Of a stretch of DNA of 64,000 bases, positions 55,103 to 64,000 are shown in pieces; the stretch's first letter is position 1, and each line of letters starts with the position of its first letter. The DNA comes from Mixia osmundae IAM 14324 (lineage: Eukaryota > Basidiomycota > Mixiomycetes > Mixiales > Mixiaceae). Location: assembly GCF_000708205.1 (NCBI RefSeq), contig NW_014575559.1:1012123-1076122 (forward strand), written 5' to 3'. The position numbers were made by a program, and so were the translations under genes. A model generated the notes under the pieces. The model saw only the letters and a program-made list of their open reading frames with translations. It searched no databases and was not told the DNA's origin.

Positions 55103-55431
55103 AGCCAGATGGCGATTGTTGTTCCCGCTCTGCACGCTCAAGCGCTCAAGCTCGAGGAATAGATCAATGATTCGATCCGTAGCGGACACTAAGACAAACA
55201 TGGTGCATCTGGCGAATAACACTCGCCACGGTTCTTTTTCGCGAACTTTTGGTGACTGGACATTGCCTGTGATCATGATGGTCGGCATGTCGGTAGCTTT
55301 GTAGCTGCGCGCTTGCCGCCTCTTGCAGTGTACATGTGTACCAGCCACGTCTGCGCGCCCGCACGCGAAGCAACTTTGTGCTGCCGAAACGCAGATCCGT
55401 GTTGTGCCTGCGATGGACTAGGCTAGCACGC
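55103..55431. other. intergenic, no gene seen
   Basis: About 330 bp between converging genes; nothing recognised. Confidence 0.4.
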
Positions 55432-56354
55432 TCAGGAGGGTGCGCTTTTGGCCAGCTCGGTCTCGGCCTGAGTGCGCAGTCGGCCATGCTCTGCTCGCTC
55501 TGCACGCTCTGAGTAACGATCACCGAGGAGTTCCAGATGGGGCTGAAGCAGTATGGTCGCTTTGACGAGCTCTTCGCAGACGTCGACCAATCGATCACGG
55601 TTACCAGAAGGCATCAATCTGTCGCTCTTGTCGAATTGCGTCCATGCTTTGGGTATAGATGACTGATTGGGTATCTGCGTGTACGTGTGAGAAGCTCGCA
55701 AAGACCACGCACGCAAGGACGCACGGTCCACATGCGCATCCATCGACCGAGTTGTCGTAGCAGGTTGACTGTATTGAACGATTGCGACCCGCCGTTCACT
55801 TGACAGAGCCCGAGCGTTCTACCTTGTGTCGGTCTGACGGAACCTGTGGAAAGTGGAATCCAGTCGACTGCTTTCGTGTCAGCTCATGACTGTGACAGAG
55901 ACAGAATTGCAACAGACTCTGATTCTTGAAGACGGCTGTCATGGTGCCATGCTGCTCGGGCGAGCACCAAAAGTGACCGTCACTCCACAGACTGAGTGCG
56001 CGGAGCTCTTGTACTTTTTCGTGCTCGACTGAGATCTCGTCCTTCATAGGCAGACCTGTAGGGTCATAAACGCGTACGTCCGCGCCTATCCTGTCGAGAA
56101 TGCGAGCCGCTTCATAGGCCGTCAGCTTGGAGAACGACCTGCATGGTAGTCAGTATAGCATCCATCGCCGAGAATGGGGCTTACCTCTCTCTTAAACTGC
56201 CAAAGAGAACCAATATCTTCGGTTTGACGGCTTGAGTTTTCGCTAATTCGATGACTTTCTCGAGCTCGAGCTCATTGACCCAGGCGGGTGATGCATGAGC
56301 GTAGGGTCGGTATCGAGCAATTGTTTGCTCTGCCATGGTTGCGAGCGTTCGCAT
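55432..56354 (-). CDS. arsH: ArsH-like NADPH-dependent FMN reductase
   Basis: First ATG after the non-ATG frame start is at 56354 (or 56336). Exons give [20 protein letters not shown] (flavin-binding P-loop), [52 protein letters not shown], then [30 protein letters not shown] and [15 protein letters not shown], stop at 55432. ArsH oxidises trivalent organoarsenicals and reduces quinones/oxygen. Divergent from an Acr2-like gene across 190 bp. Confidence 0.85.
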
Positions 56355-56544
56355 CGTCTTGCTTGATAGCTTGGACGACGTGCGAACGATGATGCCGGTC
56401 TTGTGGCGATCTGCATTATCGATGAGATCGATGAGATGCGATAACCGGCATTGCAAATCATTGCCAATCTGGTTCACAACCTCCGTCTACACCCATGCGC
56501 ATCCTCTCATTCACCTTCCTATCTGTCCAGCTTGACCGTACAGC
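56355..56544. promoter_or_regulatory. shared divergent promoter of ArsH and Acr2-like genes
   Basis: 190 bp between two start codons of functionally linked genes; likely co-regulated by arsenic or oxidative stress, but no binding site identified. Confidence 0.45.
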
Positions 56545-57056
56545 ATGGCCGATCAGATCACTCAGCCCTCGAGTCTATCTGCAGAAGACGTGCACGCTAT
56601 GCTGCTCGCGAACGAGGATATACTCGTTGTCGACGTCCGTAGGACCGACTTTGAGGTAGGCCATCCGACTTGCCTAAGCCTTCATACCGGCTGAATCCCT
56701 TGCGCCACAAGGGTATTTGCATCAAGGGCGCTGTCAATCTGCCAGCGCAATCGTTTCTGGCCACACTTCCCGCACTGTTGCCAATCTTGTCGCTTCACAA
56801 AGTCGTCCTGTTTCATTGCGGCAGCAGTCGCGGAAGAGGGCCACGAGTGGCAGGCTGGTACCAAGACGCTCTGAATGAGCACAATATTACTGTCAGTCGA
56901 GCAGCTGTACTCATTGGCGGGATCAACGCGTGGCAAGAACGATATGCCGGCGATCGTCTCACGCTACGTTTGCCGGAGCCCGCAGAGCAGCCAGCTAGCG
57001 TCAAAGAGGCCATATCTATTGACACACCACAGCCTTCCGCGACCAATAACGCCTGA
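56545..57056 (+). CDS. rhodanese/Cdc25-like arsenate reductase (Acr2/Ibp1 type)
   Basis: Two exons with an intron at about 56656-56712. Residues: DVHAMLLANEDILVVDVRRT, ICIKGAVNLPAQSFL, VVLFHCGSSRGRGPRVAGWY (HC-x5-R active site), ALNEHNITVSRAAVLIGGIN. Small Cdc25-fold domain; the CGSSRGR loop fits arsenate reductases and the related fungal phosphatases Ibp1/Ych1. Pairing with ArsH favours arsenic detoxification. Confidence 0.8.
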
Positions 57057-57221
57057 TATACAGCGCATCACATCGCATCGCTATCACAAAGTGTTTGTCG
57101 CCAAGTCGCCAAATCGCCGTCGTCGAGTTTGAACGCCATGACGATATAGTCAATCTGACCTGATCCTCCATCGCAGCCAGAGCAGAAGACTCCGCATAGA
57201 GGCGAACAATCGATCTGCAAG

Positions 57222-57895
57222 ATGCTGTGCAATTCTCTCGCAATGACGCTGGCTACCATGGCCTCATTGGCCACGCTCGCAACGAGTTCACCGGTCGATG
57301 GTCCTGCCACGGTCGCGGAGCGTGCAGTCGTCCGCAAGACTCAGAACCAATTCCAGCTTCAGGTCAGCTCGTTCGACTTCTCTGATGATCTCGAATTAGG
57401 CTTTACGTTGCACTACGATTGGTTGTAAGTCTGTCCTCGATCGTCCAACGAAATCCTCATCGAATGCGGCGTAGTGATGGCGTCTACGACAAGCTTCTCT
57501 CCTGTATCGATACTTCGACCAATGCAAAGTGTGGCGGATCATCAGTTGGCAATATTTGCGCTGCCTTCAACTGCCACACCGACTGGACCAGTAGGTCCGC
57601 ACCGGCTGTTTCCGAGCTGCTGTTAACGGTATTGCAGTCACCCCTGTCAACAACGCCCCCCTCACGATACGCTTCCACCATCTCGTCAGTGGCAAAGTCA
57701 CTGGTTGGACGCTCCTCAGCGGCACCGTTGGCAAAGACCACGCCAAGATCGACTTCAAGTACGTCGGCTGGCACGACTCGGAGACCTTTACTGACACGTA
57801 TTTACAGAGATCTCAATGACAACACGAATGGCGAGACTGTTCCTGAGGTCAAAGCTGGCTGTGACGGCCAAACTGGTAGCACGGCATGCATTTAG
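57222..57895 (+). CDS. family 4 secreted protein, copy 1 (intact)
   Basis: Exons 57222-57424, 57475-57590, 57638-57758, 57808-57895 give 175 residues, phases 2, 1, 2 as in families 1 and 2. Signal peptide MLCNSLAMTLATMASLATLA, AER pro-site, RKTQNQFQLQVSSFDF, LGFTLHYDWF; exon 2 DGVYDKLLSCIDTSTNAKCG, CHTDW; exon 3 LTIRFHHLVSGKVTGWTLLS; exon 4 DLNDNTNGETVPEVKAGCDG. The exon 3 strand aligns with family 2 VTVRLxHKADGTxTGWTL. Confidence 0.72.
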
Positions 57896-58337
57896 GGCAA
57901 TTGCTGATGTCTGACTGCGCTTACTTTCGTGGTGAAGACCGTTTACTTCTGCGCTACCTTGACATGCATGACATGCTCTACGTGGCAGATATGCGCACCC
58001 AGACCAAAACTGAGCATGTTGCGCCCGACAGCGACATCTCATTACCCAGAGCATTCATCCACGGCATCCAGCCAAAAGGTTTTCCAAGCTTCCGCGACGA
58101 CACCAACAACAGCACGACGCATTGCGCATCTCACCCATGAGCATATGGATTTGATCTCAGACACGCGCGGTAATGCCTGAGCAACGGCTTTGATCGCTAC
58201 CACGCAACCGTCATTCTGTACGCACTGCCATCGTCGAGAATGAATGCAACGACGGTATACACAATATGGCCTGAACACACGAAGAAGCAACGGTCACGCC
58301 AGCAGCAAAGCCGGGGAACCCATTCATCGACCGACAG
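57896..58337. other. intergenic between family 4 copies
   Basis: About 440 bp; frames present but none with motif or signal peptide. Confidence 0.4.
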
Positions 58338-59088
58338 ATGCTGTTCAGGCCTCTCGCTATGACTTTTCTACATTTGCCTCGCTAGCTACGTTCGCTACAC
58401 GTTCGCCAATCGATGCTTCCGCTTCCATCGCCGAATGTGCAATCATCCACAAGACTCAGAATGCATTCTACCTCGAACTGAGCTCGGCCGGCTTCGTTGG
58501 GCCTCGACCTCTCCTCTGCGCTCCATTATGACTGGTTGTAGGTCCGCCTTCGCTTTTCCAGTCATGCACTCGTCATGCGGGAAGACAGTCACGGCGTCTA
58601 CGACAAATTGGTATCGTGCATCGATACGACTAGCAATGTCAGATGTAGTGGCTCTTCGATCGGCAATATCTGCGCTGGCGTCAAGTTGCTACACCGACTG
58701 GACCAGTAGGTCCTCAAAGCCAGCGTTGGCGCTGCCGTTGACATGGTCACAGTCAAGCCGGATGACAATGAGGCTGGCTCGCATTCATCATCTCGTTAGT
58801 GGAAGTACCACTGGCTGGCCAATCATCAAGGGCACCGTCGGCCAAGACGGGGCCGCAGTCACTTGCAAATATATCGACTGGCACTGTTCGTCAATGTCGA
58901 TGACAAGCAATGCAGGGATCTGGATAACTACACCAACTACGTCATTATTGATAAGGTCAAAGCCTGACTTGACTGATGACGCGACTGCTGCCTGCGATGT
59001 AGCGACTGCTGTTGTCACGCGAAGTCTTCTGTCCATCGTGGATGACTCTCGTCTTGAGCGACCATTGAGCAACGAAGCTTCTACATGA
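58338..59088 (+). pseudogene. family 4 secreted protein, copy 2, decayed
   Basis: The start region (MLFRPLAMT) and blocks FASLATFATRSPIDASA, IIHKTQNAFYLELSSAGF, LDLSSALHYDWL, GVYDKLVSCIDTTSN and GWPIIKGTVGQDGAAVTCKY match copy 1 but fall in different frames. At least two frame breaks, one of them in the signal peptide. A pseudogene next to its intact parent. Confidence 0.65.
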
Positions 59089-59427
59089 CGCGATAGTACC
59101 TGCAAGCTTCTCTGCGCGCGAGCTTATTCAGAGGCGCTGCCTCAATTCATCTTCCACAATAACCGTCGACTGTGTTTCTGAGCATTGCAGTAATTCAGAC
59201 TGCATTCGTAGGTCATAGACGCATGAGACCGGCGTAACCTGCCTTCTGCAGATGATGACGAGTGCGGGCTCTGGGCCGGCGCGCGAGTCGTTCGCAATGG
59301 CGCCAGTTGTGCGCCCTCCTAAGGCCCCGGCTGGGCTCTAGCAGGATAGCAGACGAAAACGATCTTCGTAGTTCGGCAAGTCCTCGAGAGCATCCCAAAG
59401 TCGGTCGGTCGATAGACAAGGGTTCGC
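59089..59427. other. intergenic, no gene seen
   Basis: About 340 bp of 3' flank shared by converging genes. Confidence 0.4.
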
Positions 59428-59835
59428 CTACTTGCGATCCTCGACCATGACGAGATGGTAGCCAAACTTGGTCTTGCACTGCTTGTAGACTGGCTTGTCT
59501 GGATGCTCCCTACTCAGCTTGGTGGCATCATCACAGCGCGCAGTCCTACCTGGCGTGCTGGCGGGCAAGGTGAACGCGCACTCCTGCATGGGTCCTGCCA
59601 TGGCTTGTCGCGTCATCCAGCCAAGACTTCCGCCGGCTTTCGCCTTGTCCTCGCTGAACTCTTGCGCGACGACGCCAAAGTTGACGCCCGAGACTAGCTT
59701 GGCCTGTGCCTGTTCAATCTTTGATAGTTTCTCGCAGAGGATGTGCCTGAGCTTGAGAGAATTGGCAACCTTGAGTTTGGCGGGCTCACTCGAGCTGGTG
59801 CCGCCAGCAGCGTCGCCTTTGGTCTTCTTCGCCAT
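59428..59835 (-). CDS. parvulin-type prolyl isomerase (Pin4/Par14)
   Basis: ATG at 59835: [12 protein letters not shown] basic Ser-rich lead, then [60 protein letters not shown]; a 49-nt intron; [20 protein letters not shown]. No WW domain, so Par14/Pin4 class rather than Pin1/Ess1. Nuclear ribosome-biogenesis or DNA-binding role in this class. Confidence 0.88.
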
Positions 59836-60419
59836 TGCCGGACGACAGCGCTGACTCGTGGAGAGCGACAATTGTTCGAGCGGCAGGCACGGCCGAGAAC
59901 AAAGATGGGATTCTCTGTGTGGCCACAATCCGCATTTGGTTGACGCCACCCCTTCTCTTCGCGTGTGTCTAACGTGGCTCACTCATTTCTGGCTAGTGTC
60001 TGGCCACGCATTGCCGAAGCGTTTGCGAGCGCATACCCAAGCTTATAAACCTCTGGGGTGAGGCCAGCACGAGTGACGCTTTGACCGCTCGTTCGAGGCA
60101 CTGTCGCACAGTTCGCAGCGGCGTTCCTCGGTCTTGCCGTGGCGACGCGACAGCGACTCAACAGGTCAAACGCTGTGTTTCGCCTTTGTGCCACCGCAAA
60201 GCCTTGCACTGAGGCCGGCACAGCTACGATAGACTCTCCGACGCCTGTGACACGACGGGCAGCGCTAGCAAACGCTGTTGATCGCATCTACACCGACGCC
60301 GGTCGACAGGCATTGTCGAGTAGACTTTACCGCAACTAGGCTCAGGCGCAAACAGTGTCCGGTCTCCTGCCCGAATCTGGTCATAAACAGCTCTACTGAT
60401 CCATTGCGAGCTACACAAG
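59836..60419. other. upstream region of parvulin and G-alpha genes
   Basis: About 585 bp between divergent starts. No frame with a proper ATG and motif. A TATAAAC string lies near 60045. Confidence 0.4.
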
Positions 60420-61691
60420 ATGGGCTGCACGTCATCAAAGGAGGACGACGGCGCCAAGCTGCGCTCAAATGCCATTGAGGCGCAGCTGAAGAAAGACAAG
60501 GCTCAGATGAAGTCAGTCATACCCAAACTTGCTGCATGTCCTCACTGATTGGTTTTCATTAGAAATGAGATCAAAATGCTTCTCCTCGGGGCGGGCGAGT
60601 CTGGCAAATCGACCATTCTCAAACAGATGAAGCTCATCCACGAGGGCTCATATTCTGTCGAGGAACGCGACTCGTACAAAGAGATCATCTTCAGCAACAC
60701 CATCCAGTCCATGCACGTCATTCTTGACGCAATGGAGATGATGGGCATCACTCTCGCCAATCCTTCCAACAAATCGCGGGCGGACGTCATCATGGCTCTG
60801 CCTCACCAGATCGAAGGAGAGTCTCTGGAGACCAACGTCGTCGATGCCATATCAGGCCTCTGGAAGGACTCCGGCGTGCAAAAATGTTTTGAGCGATCAC
60901 GCGAGTTCCAACTCAACGACAGCGCTTCATAGTCAGCTTGATCCTTAGGTTTGGCCGAGCATGAGCTGATGCAATTCAACAGCTACTTCGAATCTATGCC
61001 CAGAATAGGCAGACCTGATTATTTGCCGAATGACCAAGATGTGCTCCGTTCGCGAGTCAAGACGACTGGCATCACCGAATCGCATTTCCAGATTGGCGAC
61101 TTGCGCTATAGAATGTTCGACGTGGGCGGCCAGCGATCAGAGCGAAAGAAATGGATCCACTGCTTCGAAAACGTCACCGCTATCGTCTTCCTCGTCGCCA
61201 TCTCTGAGTACGATCAGATGCTGTACGAAGACGAGTCAGTAGTAAGTCGTCTGCCCTCGTATGTTTCTCCCTCGATGCTGACCAGCTCTTCAGAATCGTA
61301 TGCAAGAAGCGCTAGCGCTCTTCGACTCGATTGCGAACTCGAGGTGGTTCATGTCTACGTCCATCATCCTCTTCCTGAACAAGATTGACCTCTTCAAGGA
61401 GAAGCTCACAAGATCGCCCATCCAGCCGTACTTCCAAGACTACACGGGCGGCGCGAACCTACAGGCTGCTTGCGATTACTTCTCGAACCGTTTCGTATCG
61501 CTCAACCAGTCGAGCTCAAAGCAAGTCTACGTTCACTTCACTTGCGCAACAGACACCAATCAGATCAAATTCGTTCTCTCCGCCGTCAACGATATTGTCA
61601 TTGTGCGTATGCCGCTGTCTGTGCGACCGCCGATGGCTGACATGGCATGCATTGGCAGCAAGTCAATCTGCGCGATTGCGGACTGCTGTAG
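60420..61691 (+). CDS. heterotrimeric G protein alpha subunit
   Basis: Start at 60420: [13 protein letters not shown] gives N-myristoylation (Gly2) and palmitoylation (Cys3). Blocks: [19 protein letters not shown] (G1), [11 protein letters not shown] (G2), [18 protein letters not shown] (G3/switch II), FLNKIDLF (G4), [12 protein letters not shown] (G5) and the C-terminal end [10 protein letters not shown]. The final CGLL fits the Gi-like class (Gpa1/Gpa2-type fungal). Five or more exons. Acts at the plasma membrane in pheromone or nutrient sensing. Confidence 0.93.
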
Positions 61692-61906
61692 AACTCGACG
61701 ATGGTCGACTATACCGGAGATACCCTCACGAGCTTGCCCGACTCGGTCTCGTCTAACGACACAGCAAATGTAAAGCGTGCCCTTTCCAAGACGGGCTGCC
61801 CATCTGCAACCTGTTCCTCCGTGAATGTTCTCACTACGTTTGTAAAGCCGCATCAGTTGGACGAATTGGATGCTCTATTGATTTACACGCGTGCGCGTGC
61901 TTTCGA

Positions 61907-63904
61907 TCATAAGCGGCCACTATTCGTCTGCCCGAAATGATCGAACGCGCCAGAGAGCTGTCTGAGCGTCTTGCCCGAGCCCGCTCCGAGCTGCTCGTCG
62001 GCTTCGGTGGCGAGTGCTGTAGGTACGACATAGCCATATCGTTTCATCCTTTTTGCAAATTCGAATGCCCTATCGTCTCGCGTCTGTTGCAGCAGGGCTC
62101 GCAAGATGGCAACCACGGTTGACCGGACGGGTCGTAAACCCCTGCGCCCGCGTGTGAGTACAACCGCATCCATTGCGTCGAGCGTGCTGAGGATTTCGTC
62201 GATTCTGACCGAGCCAGTCGAACAAGAGAGGAGAAGCAGCTCAAGTCGCGCGTTGTATGCCGCCCGTGTGAGCGACATGCCAGACGTTGCTAGCTCAGTC
62301 CAGACGCGTGTAGCGACATCGGTCGCTTCGGGCGTCGCCAGGAGTTGGCAAGCCTTCAATAGTCCGACGTATGTCTCTGTACGCAATCCCTCCGGGACCA
62401 AGCGAAAGCGTTCGTGATCATGCAAAAGACTGTGTGCTATTGAGGCTCCTTTTTGCATGGCTGTTGCCTCTATCAGTGCGTCAAAGAGCGTGATATCCGT
62501 CGAGCCGGCCTCATCGGCTCGAGAACGTAAGCGAGACGTCATATTGTCGACTTGCTCGCTCGTCGCAAGAAGCGGTTGAAACTGTCGTGAAAGAGCAGGA
62601 CTGATCGTGCAGTCGACCGAGCGCATGTGGGACAGCGTGTCGATTGCTTTGTCGAGATCTCGAGCACGTAGTGTGGCTTCGAGCAAGGCAGAGAGCTCTT
62701 GGGACATGCTAGCCGACGAGCCGAGATCTTTGGCGAGCATGAGATCGAACAAATCTGTACTTTGCTCAACCGAGCCAGCTCGGCTAGCGCAGTTGAGCAT
62801 GAGCTGAAGCAATCCTCTATCGGGGGTATATTGGAGCTTGCGAATGACTGCCCATGCCCATGACATCGGTTCCGCCTGGAAATAAGATGTAAGCCAGAAC
62901 ATGCTGTGAACCTCTGCACCTACCTGGTGATGATCTGCAGCATGGTATGCGAGAGAAAGAGCGGCTTCGAGCGAGATCTGAGGTGATTCGACCGCGAGAT
63001 CGTAAGCCAATCTGATTTCGCCTGTTCTGGCGGCAGCCTGGATGAGCATGTCGGTCGTACGGTTGCGCACTTTGATGCCAGCTAGTTCCATCTCATCGCG
63101 CAAGCAGAGAGCGAGCTCGAGCTTGGTATTCGATGCTTCCAAATGAGGCGAGCAGAGCTGCTCGATGCGGTATTGGTATGTCAGTGCGCTTGGCTCGACG
63201 CCGTACTGAGCGAACAGAGCGAGAACCTCCATTTGATCGCCCCCGTAGAGTGATACAGCCTGTGTGCATGGCCTGGATCAGCTCTGCTCCTGTGCAGATG
63301 TCTTGACGCGACTGACACGCATGAGCTCGTTGAGGATTGGCAGCTTCACGGGGATCTCGAGCGCGTCCATCTCACGCACGAGGGCACGAGCAGCATGATA
63401 CTGTCCTGATTTCGCGAGCGTCTGGATGAGATAGAGATAGGTCGCGCTGACGAGTTTGATGTCTTTCAACGCCTTGGGCGGCAGGGGCAGCAATGGCTTG
63501 AGATCTGCGGCAAGCTGAAGTGCTTGAGACAGGTCGCCGGAGTCTGCTGCTTGTGCTAGCAAGTAGTGGAGTCTGCTGCGGGTCAAGCCTCGCTGTGATC
63601 GTAGCGGAAAGCGATCACTTTGATCGTCTTGGACGATTTCGCCGTCTCGTTCGTCTATGGGCTCACGAGACGTAGAAGCAGATTCAGGTGCCCCCTTGCC
63701 CTTCGGTCGCTTCTTTTTTCCTTGTAGCTTAGACTGGGGCGACCTGGGATCTTGCGCAGGCAGCGTCTGTGTCGTATCAATCGAGGAAATGACCATGGCA
63801 CGCTTTGACAGAAAAGCAGTTGGCCGAAGTCGAGAGGCAGGCTGCAGTCTCGAGTATAGCGCATGTCGACAGCAGCAGGGTAGCCGTATGACATGCTCTG
63901 CCAT
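61907..63904 (-). CDS. PPR-like mitochondrial protein
   Basis: Two large exons, intron near 63233-63290. A mitochondrial-type N terminus (RLPCCCRHALYSRLQPASRL), a Lys-rich segment, then helical repeats: QALQLAADLKPLLPLPPKAL, TYLYLIQTLAKSGQYHAARA, LVREMDALEIPVKLPILNEL, YTPDRGLLQLMLNCASRAGS and TYVGLLKACQLLATPEATDV, each a helix pair of 35 or so residues. Likely RNA-binding factor for mitochondrial gene expression; exact target unknown. Confidence 0.65.
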
Positions 63905-64000
63905 GCACTCCTGTCAGTGACCGTCAGTAGGCTGCCCTGATCGATTGCAGTCGGTTCGAGAGACGATCGAATGCCGCTCGACCGCCGCGCGATTGCCTAC
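63905..64000. other. window end, no gene seen
   Basis: 96 bp upstream of the PPR-like gene. Confidence 0.4.

Noticed and set aside
1-64000. Transposons, LTR or virus-derived elements, CRISPR arrays
   Set aside because: No reverse transcriptase, integrase, transposase, capsid motif, long terminal repeat or regularly spaced repeat was seen.

Overview
This is nuclear DNA of a compact fungal genome, most likely a basidiomycete (Pucciniomycotina such as Mixia would fit; this is inference from gene density and protein resemblance, not a database match). Genes on both strands lie 50-450 bp apart and carry very short introns (about 40-55 nt) with CTGAC/CTAAT-like branch sites. I saw no rRNA, tRNA, CRISPR, transposon or virus-derived element.

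Layout. 0-6.5 kb: an array of small secreted proteins (family 1), mostly on the minus strand. 6.7-17 kb: housekeeping genes (a CANIN/SLF2-like candidate, SAGA subunit SGF73, ribosomal protein RPS2, a histidine acid phosphatase, an arrestin-like protein, and a mitochondrial sucrase/ferredoxin-like protein fused to an adrenodoxin-type ferredoxin), plus two cysteine-containing secreted proteins. 17-28.5 kb: short secreted peptides, ESCRT-II subunit VPS22 and a second secreted array (family 2, nine copies, some decayed). 28.5-51 kb: a duplicated gene fragment, the checkpoint kinase ATR/Mec1, its neighbour the SGNH/PC-esterase-like gene that donated the fragment, Mediator MED14, a small mitochondrial protein, a TRIC-like membrane protein, a GT15 mannosyltransferase, two PLAC8 genes flanking RNase P subunit RPP21, a tandem zinc-ribbon protein and retromer VPS26. 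51-59 kb: a third secreted array (families 3 and 4) interrupted by a divergent arsenic-detoxification pair (ArsH and an Acr2/Cdc25-like rhodanese). 59-64 kb: parvulin, G-protein alpha subunit and a PPR-like mitochondrial protein.

The most interesting content is the secreted proteins: about 20 genes in four sequence families. They share a signal peptide, often a Kex2-type R or KR site, an aromatic strand block, an intron in phase 2 just before an aromatic pair, and in three families the same 2-1-2 order of intron phases. I infer one rapidly diversifying superfamily of secreted, effector-like proteins under birth-and-death evolution, scattered between conserved genes. No function is assigned because I recognise no known domain.
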